Assembly (NCBI GenBank): GCA_018711225.1
Contig: DVIP01000028.1
Span: 1-51,941, forward strand
Length of the DNA: 51,941 bases
Direction of reading: 5' to 3'
Source of the DNA: Candidatus Cryptobacteroides intestinipullorum
Lineage (GTDB): Bacteria; Bacteroidota; Bacteroidia; Bacteroidales; UBA932
Under the pieces are notes generated by a model, which did not search any database, was not told where the DNA came from, and saw nothing but the letters and a program-made list of their open reading frames with translations. The translations under genes were made by a program, and so were the position numbers. Positions 20,599 to 28,688 of this stretch are shown piece after piece. Numbering within the stretch: the first letter of the stretch is position 1; each line of letters opens with the position of its first letter.

Positions 20599-21477
20599 CT
20601 AATAATACAAATCATCCTTATCCAGGGATATGAGCTTGTTTACGACAAGGCAAGTGCTCACCAGGCATATGACAATGCCCGAAACCATCACAATCCCTAT
20701 GACCGCAAGCAGCAGGTCCAGGCTGAAAATCTCGAACAGGCCCGCAATCTCGTTCCTGATGAAAAACAGAAGCCCGATCAGTCCGAGAACCGCTATCATG
20801 GTCGAGAAAATACCCTGGAAAACCGCCTGCACCATAAAAGGCGACCTGATAAAGCTGCGGGTAGCCCCGACAAGCTTCATTGTATGTATCGTAAACCGCC
20901 TGGCATATACATTCAGACGTATCGTATTGTTTATCAGAACGAAAGATACAAACAGGAGAAGTACGATGAAAATGCCGAGCACAAATGAAATCTTGCTCAG
21001 ATTCGCATTGAGCGCTTCCACGAGGGATCTCTGGTACACGACCTCATCCACCAGCGGAGATGCCGAAATCTCGGTCTTCACCATGTCCAGACTGTCCGCC
21101 GAAACATAGTCCGCCTTGAGGGTGACGTCGATGGATATGGGGATCGGACTGGATTCGAAGACATCCAGGAAGTCTTCCCCGAGCATCTCCGCCATCTCCT
21201 TCTCACCCTGCTCCACAGAAATGAATTCCGTGGACTTTATATACCTCTCCCCGCCCAGTTCCAGAAGAAAAGCCCTGGCCGTCTTCTCCGTGACGTCCTG
21301 TTTCAGCATCACCGAGACCTGCATGTTCTCCTTGAAGTAATCGGACACCGACCTGGCATTCACCAGAAGAAGCGCGGCAATGCCGACCAGCAGCAGCACC
21401 AGACTGATACTAATCACCGTAGACAGGTACGAACTTCTGAGACGCCTGTTGATTATGCCCTTCTCTTCTTTTCCCAT
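20599..21477 (-). CDS. ftsX: Cell division permease FtsX
   Basis: Four-TM topology, FMVQAVFQGIFSTMIAVLGLIGLLFF, NARSVSDYFKENMQVSVMLKQDVTEKTARAFLLEL. Confidence 0.9.
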   Translation of the reverse strand: MGKEEKGIINRRLRSSYLSTVISISLVLLLVGIAALLLVNARSVSDYFKENMQVSVMLKQDVTEKTARAFLLELGGERYIKSTEFISVEQGEKEMAEMLGEDFLDVFESSPIPISIDVTLKADYVSADSLDMVKTEISASPLVDEVVYQRSLVEALNANLSKISFVLGIFIVLLLFVSFVLINNTIRLNVYARRFTIHTMKLVGATRSFIRSPFMVQAVFQGIFSTMIAVLGLIGLLFFIRNEIAGLFEIFSLDLLLAVIGIVMVSGIVICLVSTCLVVNKLISLDKDDLYY

Positions 21478-21570
21478 AATGACACTGCGACCATTTAAAA
21501 GGTCAAAGATAATGAAATATCAAAAATAATTATTATATTTGTTGAGTTTTTGTCTATAATGCCTTGAATA

Positions 21571-22388
21571 TGGGAGATACTGCTAAAAGAATTCTATTTG
21601 TCAACTCGGAGATATTTCCGTATCTGCCGGAGGATGACATTTCGAAGATAGGGCGATTTCTTCCACAGGGGATCCAGGAAAGGAAAAAAGAGATACGTTC
21701 ATTCATGCCCCGGTACGGCTGCATCAACGAAAGGAAGAACCAGCTCCATGAAGTGATCCGCCTGTCAGGAATGAATATCATCATAAACGATGTCGACAGG
21801 CCGCTTGTCATAAAGGTGGCTTCCATTTCCGCAGCCCGCATGCAGGTTTATTTCATAGACAACGAAGACTACTTCCACCGCAAGCAGGTATATCGCGACG
21901 AAAACGGCAGATTCTTCGATGACAACGGGGAAAGGGCCATCTTTTTCGCACGCGGCGTGCTGGAAACCGTGAAAAAGCTCAGATGGGCTCCTGACATCGT
22001 ACATTGCCAGGGATGGATTTCGCACGTGCTGCCTCTGTATCTCAAGAAAGTATATTCCGAAGACCCCATATTTTCCGAAAGCAAGGTTATACTGTCCCTG
22101 TATGACGACATAGGCGAGGAAACCTTCTCGGAAGACTTCAAGGAAAAGCTGCTGTACGGAGATGTCACGGCAGACGATGTGGCGGCCATGGAAAAACCGG
22201 ACGGCATAAATCTTGCGAAGCTGGCGGTCAGCTATGCTGACGGCATCATTCTGGGCTCCCCGGACCTCGACAGCCATCTGGTGGAATATTGCGGCAAGTC
22301 CGGGCTGCCTGTGCTTCCATACGACGGGGAAGCGCTCGAAAGCGGAGCCTACATCGATAATTACAACGACTTTTACGACAAGTTTTAA
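21571..22388 (+). CDS. Glycogen/starch synthase-like protein (GT5 N-terminal catalytic domain only)
   Basis: MGDTAKRILFVNSEIFPYLPEDDISKIGRFLPQGIQERKKEIRSFMPRYGCINERKNQLHEVIRLSGM...WAPDIVHCQGWISHVLPLYLKK. TATATTTG promoter-like element at 21534-21541. Confidence 0.82.
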
Positions 22389-22390
22389 AG

Positions 22391-24091
22391 ATGCAGTTGA
22401 AATTCATTTACCTTGCAGCCGGAATTCTGGCAGGGATATGCTGCCTGCATTCCTGCGTTGAAATCAACGAAGAGCTTGGCAAAGAATATATACCATACAG
22501 GCACCAGTATGATGTCTATATGGACACGCTCTATCTGCAGGACATCCGTCTGGGAAAGACAGACAGTCTGTCCGGCTACAGTTCCTCCAGGATAACCATA
22601 GGTGCAGTCAGGGACAATGTCTTCGGACTCACGAAGAGAAGCAGCGCATTCACCATCATACCGATGAGCCGGGAAATGGATTTCGGGGACAATCCGCGCT
22701 GCACGCAATTCCATTTCAGTATCGTTCGCGACACCCTCTCATGGCCGGACGAAAGCCAGGAGCACATCATCCAGAACATAAACGTCTTCAAGCTTACGGA
22801 GAAGCTCGGCGATGACGCCAATTATCTGGTCAGCGCCGGGAAACTGAAGACTGGAGAACGCGTCGCTCCCGTATTCAGCTATTTCGGGCAGGACACATTG
22901 TCCTTCGATTTCAATACTTCCTTCGGGGACGAATACATAGCCGCGATACGGGAGATGAAACTGGACACGACAAGTGTCAACACATACACGGAGGATCTTC
23001 CCGGCATATACATTACGGTGGACGACCCTATTTCCGAAGGGGGAAGGATAAACATCTTCGAGCTTCCTCTCCAGGTTTCGGACGAGACCTATTATATAAC
23101 GGGGAACTATGCCGAACTCAAGTTCCGCTCCGACTACGGGAACAGACATGACGTCGACAGTTCTTTCCTGTTCTTCTTCGGGGCTGCGGACATGCAGGTG
23201 TACGAAGATACCGAGAACGAATACGTGACACCGAGCCAGACATCGCAGTCTGCCCTGAATCTGGCTGAAGCAGGCGAACTGACGGCAGGTATGGACAAGG
23301 CCGCGGACAAAATCTACATAGAAGGAGGCAGCGGGGTCAAGCCCGTGATTTCGTCGCAGGAGATAAAGGAAAAACTGGAAGCCATTTTTGAAGAAAAAGG
23401 CATAAATCCGGAAAACGTGATTATTCACAAGGCATCAGTAATACTCCCGTACGAATTCGACCAGAGCGAATACGACAAGATGTATCTTTATCCGGACAGG
23501 CTCAGTCCTTCATGCAGGCTTTCCCTCACCAATGATGAAACAGGTGAAGATTATGTCACATTCGCAGGGCTCACCGACTATGGCGTGGAGAGCGAAAACC
23601 AGGGAGACATAAACAAGTCGCTGGAATGCTATGCACCCGATGTCAGCCACCATGTCCAGGAAATACTCAGAAGGGCGGATGAATCCAACTACCGGGATTT
23701 CGACATCTGGATGCTGACCATGGCCAATGAAACGGTGGAAAGCCAGTCACAGGACAACAGCGCCCTCAGCCAGTATTACCAGAACCTGGCATACTACGAC
23801 TACTATAACAGTCTGTATAATCCTTACGGCTACGGCGGGTATTACGGAGGATATTATGGAGGTTACTACGACAGCTACTACGGCATGAGCAATTACTACA
23901 ACTATATGCTTGCCGCACAGTACGCCAGCTCGTCATCTTCTCAGACTACGGTATCAATGCAGCTGGACAAGGACAGGTACTACCGCGGAGTACTCTGCGG
24001 GCCTGAAGCGGCGCCGTCTGCAGACGGGACCGACAAATATCCGAGGCTGACCGTGACCTATTCGGTATCAAAGACGGCCGGGGAGGAATAA
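22391..24091 (+). CDS. DUF4270 domain-containing lipoprotein with Tyr/Gly-rich segment
   Basis: Lipoprotein signal MQLKFIYLAAGILAGICCLHSC, then VEINEELGKEYIPYRHQYDVYMDTLYLQDIRLGKTDSLSGYSSSRITIGAVRDNVFGLTKRSSAF. Starts 3 nt after the GT5 stop. Confidence 0.85.
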   Translation: MQLKFIYLAAGILAGICCLHSCVEINEELGKEYIPYRHQYDVYMDTLYLQDIRLGKTDSLSGYSSSRITIGAVRDNVFGLTKRSSAFTIIPMSREMDFGDNPRCTQFHFSIVRDTLSWPDESQEHIIQNINVFKLTEKLGDDANYLVSAGKLKTGERVAPVFSYFGQDTLSFDFNTSFGDEYIAAIREMKLDTTSVNTYTEDLPGIYITVDDPISEGGRINIFELPLQVSDETYYITGNYAELKFRSDYGNRHDVDSSFLFFFGAADMQVYEDTENEYVTPSQTSQSALNLAEAGELTAGMDKAADKIYIEGGSGVKPVISSQEIKEKLEAIFEEKGINPENVIIHKASVILPYEFDQSEYDKMYLYPDRLSPSCRLSLTNDETGEDYVTFAGLTDYGVESENQGDINKSLECYAPDVSHHVQEILRRADESNYRDFDIWMLTMANETVESQSQDNSALSQYYQNLAYYDYYNSLYNPYGYGGYYGGYYGGYYDSYYGMSNYYNYMLAAQYASSSSSQTTVSMQLDKDRYYRGVLCGPEAAPSADGTDKYPRLTVTYSVSKTAGEE

Positions 24092-24103
24092 TACTATTTC
24101 CGA

Positions 24104-24180
24104 TTCCGGCAGATTGCAAATCTGCCGGAACGAAGGGATTGCCGGAACGGCAACACAAACATAAATGCCGGAACGGCATG
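24104..24180. repeat. Cluster of three short hairpins (REP-like): one 27-bp palindrome plus two GCCGGAACGGC mini-palindromes
   Basis: TTCCGGCAGATT-GCA-AATCTGCCGGAA, then TTGCCG-GAA-CGGCAA, then ATGCCG-GAA-CGGCAT. Confidence 0.8.
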
Positions 24181-24194
24181 GGAGCTGAATAAAA

Positions 24195-24227
24195 AAGTAC
24201 GGCCGGATTTGAAATCCGGCCGTACTT
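24195..24227 (-). terminator. Terminator of acpP
   Basis: AAGTACGGCCGGATTT-G-AAATCCGGCCGTACTT followed on the minus strand by TTTTATTC. Confidence 0.8.
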
Positions 24228-24250
24228 GCAACTGTCTATCTGCAGACTTG

Positions 24251-24493
24251 TTAAGCGTTAAGTTTGCTTTCGATATAATCAATAGCGTCCTTTACAGTAG
24301 ATATCTTCTCTCCTGCATCCTCGTCAGGGATTGTGATATTGAAAGCTTTTTCAAATTCCATGATCAGCTCAACCGTATCAAGAGAATCTGCACCAAGATC
24401 ATTGGTAAAGCTTGCAGTCTCTGTAACTTCTGATTCGTCAACGCCCAATTTGTCAACGATAATTGCTTTTACTTTAGATGCAACTTCTGACAT
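24251..24493 (-). CDS. acpP: Acyl carrier protein
   Basis: [80 protein letters not shown], with the GADSLD phosphopantetheine site. Confidence 0.98.
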   Translation of the reverse strand: MSEVASKVKAIIVDKLGVDESEVTETASFTNDLGADSLDTVELIMEFEKAFNITIPDEDAGEKISTVKDAIDYIESKLNA

Positions 24494-24557
24494 AATGTTA
24501 AGAATTTAATTAATTAAAAAGTTTATGTTTAAATACACTAAAATTCAAATCTGCGCG

Positions 24558-24565
24558 CAAAGATA
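24558..24565 (-). promoter_or_regulatory. -7 element (TATCTTTG) upstream of acpP
   Basis: Matches TAnnTTTG on the minus strand, 65 bp upstream of the acpP start. Confidence 0.55.
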
Positions 24566-24593
24566 GGAAAAATTTCACGAAAAAACGAATAAA

Positions 24594-26384
24594 TCAGGAA
24601 TTTAACGCATCATGTATCCTCTGCGCGAGTTCCATGCCCACAAGTCCGGCAAGGTCATCGACCGATGCGGAAGCGATGCGCGGGACACTTCCGTAATGGA
24701 GTATAAGTCTCTGTTCTGTCTTCTCTCCCACCCCTTTTATCTCTCGCAGGGCCGACTGTATCTGGGCCTTGCTTCTGAGATTCCTGTGATGTGTGATACC
24801 GAATCTGTGCGCCTCGTCCCTGATATGCTGCATCACTTTGAGGGCCTGCGAATTTCTGTCCAGGAACAGGGGATGAGGGTCCCCTATCCGTATGATTTCC
24901 TCAAACCTCTTGGCCAGGCCCACCACAGTAAGGCTTTCCGCAATGCCGAGCTCGCTAAGGGCTTCGTATGCACTGCCCAGCTGGCCCTTGCCCCCGTCTA
25001 TCACTATCAGCTGCGGAAGATCGTCCGGGTCCTCCCGGAGCATCCTGGAATACCTTCTGTTTACGATTTCCTTCATGGAGGCGAAGTCGTCCGGACCGAC
25101 GACAGTCTTGATATTGAAGTGACGGTAATCTTTCTTGGACGGCACTCCGTCACGGAAGACCACGCATGAAGCCACGGGATTTGTCCCCTGGATATTGGAG
25201 TTGTCGAAACACTCTATATGGACAGGAAGTTCCTTCATCCCCAAAGCCGTCTTCAGTTCCTCCAGGACCTTGCGCCGGAATTCGTCCGGGTCAGTGTGCT
25301 CCTGCTGTTTCAGGGCATTGAATCTCATTTCCTTCGCATTTTTCAAGCTGAGGTCCATCAGTGCCAGTTTGTCTCCCTTGACAGGAATCCTGAACTCCAC
25401 CCCGTCTATTTCCACATCGGGTCTGAAAGGCACCAGAACTTCTTCCGAAAGATTGCCGAATTTGGACTGTATCTCGCCTATGAACATCCCCAGCACTGAA
25501 GACTGGTCTTCTTCTATGTTCATCTTGAAGCCCAGATTAAGGGACTGGATGACCGCCCCGTCCCTGAGACGCATGAAATTTCCGAAAGCTTCGTTGGCAT
25601 CGAAAACCAGGGAGAACACATCCAGACTGCCTATGACCGGACTTACAATCAATGATTTCGCATAATGTTTTTCCAGCGAGGCCATCTTCTTCCTGTATTC
25701 TTCGGCAGCTTCGAAATCCAGCCGTCCGGCAGCTTCGTTCATCTGCTCCTTCAGATGCCGGATCATGTCGCGGCCCCCTCCTTTCAGAAGCCGGACCACC
25801 TCTTCTATATTGTCATTGTATTCCTTAACTGAAATGCCTCCCACGCAGCAGCCGCGGCACCTTCCTATATGGAAATTCAGGCACGGACGGAATTTCTTCC
25901 TCAACACGGCTTCACCGGTAATCTTCAGATTGCAGCTGCGCAGCGGATAAAGCTCGGAGAAAAGTTCCAGAAGATTCCTGGCATGCATCACCGAACTGTA
26001 CGGCCCGAAATATCTTGACCCGTCCCTGACCATGCGCCTGGTAAGGAAGACTTTGGGAAATTCGTCCGCACTGACACATATCCAGGGATAAGTCTTGGAG
26101 TCCTTGAGCAGGATATTGTATCTGGGCTTGTATTGCTTTATCAGATTGTTTTCCAGAAGGAGGGCATCGGCTTCCGAATCCACGACGGAATACTGGGCAT
26201 CGGCTATCTTGGACACCATTATGGCCGTCTTGCGGGTAAGCCTGTCCGGAGACACGAAATACTGCGCCACACGCTTGTGCAGGTCCTTGGCCTTGCCCAC
26301 ATATATGACATTGCCCCCGGCATCATAGTATCTGTAGACGCCGGGGCTATGAGGAAACAGCGATATTTTCTCCTTTACAGTCAA
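24594..26384 (-). CDS. uvrC: Excinuclease ABC subunit C (TTG start)
   Basis: LFPHSPGVYRYYDAGGNVIYVGKAKDLHKRVAQYF (GIY-YIG); CFDNSNIQGTNPVASCVVFRDG; IVIDGGKGQL; C-terminal HhH. Confidence 0.98.
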   Translation of the reverse strand: MTVKEKISLFPHSPGVYRYYDAGGNVIYVGKAKDLHKRVAQYFVSPDRLTRKTAIMVSKIADAQYSVVDSEADALLLENNLIKQYKPRYNILLKDSKTYPWICVSADEFPKVFLTRRMVRDGSRYFGPYSSVMHARNLLELFSELYPLRSCNLKITGEAVLRKKFRPCLNFHIGRCRGCCVGGISVKEYNDNIEEVVRLLKGGGRDMIRHLKEQMNEAAGRLDFEAAEEYRKKMASLEKHYAKSLIVSPVIGSLDVFSLVFDANEAFGNFMRLRDGAVIQSLNLGFKMNIEEDQSSVLGMFIGEIQSKFGNLSEEVLVPFRPDVEIDGVEFRIPVKGDKLALMDLSLKNAKEMRFNALKQQEHTDPDEFRRKVLEELKTALGMKELPVHIECFDNSNIQGTNPVASCVVFRDGVPSKKDYRHFNIKTVVGPDDFASMKEIVNRRYSRMLREDPDDLPQLIVIDGGKGQLGSAYEALSELGIAESLTVVGLAKRFEEIIRIGDPHPLFLDRNSQALKVMQHIRDEAHRFGITHHRNLRSKAQIQSALREIKGVGEKTEQRLILHYGSVPRIASASVDDLAGLVGMELAQRIHDALNS

Positions 26385-28624
26385 TCCAGTCCTATTTCAT
26401 CAAGGATATATCCCATGCCTGCATAATTCTCCAGAACCCAGAGGACATACCTGATATCCACACAGACACATTTCGTGTAGCCGTCCACATAATAGACGTC
26501 CGAAGCCAGGGATTCCTTGTTCCCGTCAAACGCGAGACCTATAAGTTCTCCCCTGGCATTCATCACGGGAGAACCGGAATTTCCGCCCGTAATATCATTG
26601 TCTGTCAGGAAGTTCACATACATTCTGCCGTCTTTTGCAGCCCAGCGGCCCCAGTCGCCTTTCTCCAGGAGGGCCTTCTGCCTGGAGTCGAGACTGAATT
26701 CGTATGACGAAGGGTCGTACTTCTCCAGAATGCCTGCAGAAGTGGAATGCCACGACCATTTCACTCCGTCGTACGGATCAATATCGCCTACCGTACCGTA
26801 TGTGATCCTCATAGTCGAATTGGCATCAGGATACTGTGCGAGTCCGTCTGCCAGAGACTTGCGGTATCTGGCATGGGTGTACTCCCTGTCAAGCGCCAAT
26901 ATGGTCGGAGTCCCTTCTATGGCGGACACACGCCTGTTCAGCGTGATTATTCTGACATCCTGGAAGAAACGGAACATCGGATCGGCGAAATACTCGTCCA
27001 GGGTATGTTCCTGCGTCACGAAAGCCTCCAGTTTAGCCCTGTCCGTCATGAAACTGTTCTCCCACAGCCAGTCCGTCATGGCGTCGAAGTCGCATTTTCC
27101 GTCGTCACCGGTATATTGCGCCAGCAGTTCTTTCTGGTACGGTCCGAGGACAGAACTGTCGATATTGGCATAATACTCGCGGACGGAGTATTTGAAAAGA
27201 TCCCTTTCCACTTCCGGAACTATCTTGTCATAATCATTCAGCAGGCTGGTCCTTATGGCGTTGTAGTCGCGGCCGCAGAACCTGAAACGGCGGCAGCATT
27301 CTATCTCCGTGGAATCAGGCCCGCCCTTGTCGATAAAGGTGTGCATCCTGATATGATTTTTGTTCAGGACTTCCCTTTTCAGCATGTTCAGCCGGGACAT
27401 CATCCTGGATATGGTCGTTCCGCGGACCAGAGTTTCCCTGTAATAGGTTATGTCTCTTTCGGCATCCTCCACTGCCGCATATTTTTCATTCAGAAGCGGG
27501 ATGATACTGCCCCACTCTGCCTTGCGGGCAGGGTCGGCATCTATCCAGGCCTGGAGTTCCTTTTCCTCCGCAGCCTTTTTCCCTACGACATCGAACCTCC
27601 GGATATTCTTCTCCTTGCCGCAGTTCAGCTCCTGGACATTGCTCAGTCCGAAATAATAGTCCGAATATTTGAGCCTTATGGACGGGTCGGTGTTCATCCA
27701 CCGGTTTATGATTTCCATCTGCTCGCCGCGGATTCTGTTGGAAACCGGAAGCGTCACTTTTTCATCGAAGTCCACCTCAGCGGAAGAACTGTATCTGTTC
27801 GTCCTGCCCGGATACCCTATCACCATGGTGAAGTCCCCCGGCTTGTAGCCCTCTGTGGAAACGCGCAGCCTGGCCTCCGGTTTCAGAGGAACATTGGCAT
27901 CGGAATAGTCCGCAGGTGTACCGTCCGGAGCGGTATATATCCTGTACATGGCGAAATCACACTTGTGCTGCGGCCATTCCCAGTTATCAATATCGCCTCC
28001 GTACGCGGAAATGGAAACCGGAGGGGCAGCCACAAGCCTGATGTCAGAATATACCTTGTAGAGCATCATGTAATATTTCTCTCCGCCCCACATCGAAGCC
28101 AGGGACGCTTCCAGACCGTCAGGATTGTCATTGTACTTCTTCTCCATAAGGAAGCTGACCTTTCGCATTCCGAACGGTTTTCCCTGTCTGGACAGTTCCT
28201 CCTGCATCTGAGCCACTTCGTCAGTAACGTCAAAAACCCTTTTCAGAAAATACATCTTCTTCCCGGGTATCGGAACTTCCTCGGCACGTGACATGGCCCA
28301 GAATCCTTCTTCCAGATAATTCTTTTCATCCGTACTCAGAGCGTGGACATCCCCGTAAGCGCAGTGATGGTTCGTAATCACCAGCCCTTCGCCGGAAATG
28401 ACACTTCCCGTACAGCCGAAATCCAGTGAGACCACGGCATCCGAAATCGTGGCGCCTTCCGCATCGGCATTGTAAATCTCGTTTGCAGAAAGCTTAAGGC
28501 CGCGCTTCTTCATCTGCTTCTCCAGAGCCTTGTCGATGCCGTTTATCATCCACATGCCTTCGTCCGCCCAAGACAACGGAGCCAGAAAGCAGCCTAAAGC
28601 CAGTATCAGAAATATTTTTTTCAT
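26381..28624 (-). CDS. S46 family serine dipeptidyl-peptidase (DPP7/DPP11-like)
   Basis: Signal MKKIFLILALGCFLAPLSWADEGMWMINGIDKALEKQMKKRGLKLS; VSLDFGCTGSVISGEGLVITNHHCAYG; NDITGGNSGSPVMNARGELIGLAFDGN. Confidence 0.95.
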   Translation of the reverse strand: MKKIFLILALGCFLAPLSWADEGMWMINGIDKALEKQMKKRGLKLSANEIYNADAEGATISDAVVSLDFGCTGSVISGEGLVITNHHCAYGDVHALSTDEKNYLEEGFWAMSRAEEVPIPGKKMYFLKRVFDVTDEVAQMQEELSRQGKPFGMRKVSFLMEKKYNDNPDGLEASLASMWGGEKYYMMLYKVYSDIRLVAAPPVSISAYGGDIDNWEWPQHKCDFAMYRIYTAPDGTPADYSDANVPLKPEARLRVSTEGYKPGDFTMVIGYPGRTNRYSSSAEVDFDEKVTLPVSNRIRGEQMEIINRWMNTDPSIRLKYSDYYFGLSNVQELNCGKEKNIRRFDVVGKKAAEEKELQAWIDADPARKAEWGSIIPLLNEKYAAVEDAERDITYYRETLVRGTTISRMMSRLNMLKREVLNKNHIRMHTFIDKGGPDSTEIECCRRFRFCGRDYNAIRTSLLNDYDKIVPEVERDLFKYSVREYYANIDSSVLGPYQKELLAQYTGDDGKCDFDAMTDWLWENSFMTDRAKLEAFVTQEHTLDEYFADPMFRFFQDVRIITLNRRVSAIEGTPTILALDREYTHARYRKSLADGLAQYPDANSTMRITYGTVGDIDPYDGVKWSWHSTSAGILEKYDPSSYEFSLDSRQKALLEKGDWGRWAAKDGRMYVNFLTDNDITGGNSGSPVMNARGELIGLAFDGNKESLASDVYYVDGYTKCVCVDIRYVLWVLENYAGMGYILDEIGLD

Positions 28625-28642
28625 ACTATATAAAATAAAATA

Positions 28643-28677
28643 CACCGGACCCGGTATGGAAAAAACCGGATCCGGTG
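28643..28677 (-). terminator. Terminator of the polyferredoxin gene
   Basis: CACCGGACCCGGT-N9-ACCGGATCCGGTG; the minus strand continues into TTTTATTTTATA. Confidence 0.75.
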
Positions 28678-28688
28678 CAATATACTAT

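Noticed and set aside
26747-28291. 514-aa plus-strand ORF antisense to the S46 peptidase
   Set aside because: The opposite strand encodes a clear S46 peptidase with signal peptide and catalytic motifs. The antisense product is His/Arg-rich with no recognisable domain, consistent with a codon-bias mirror ORF.
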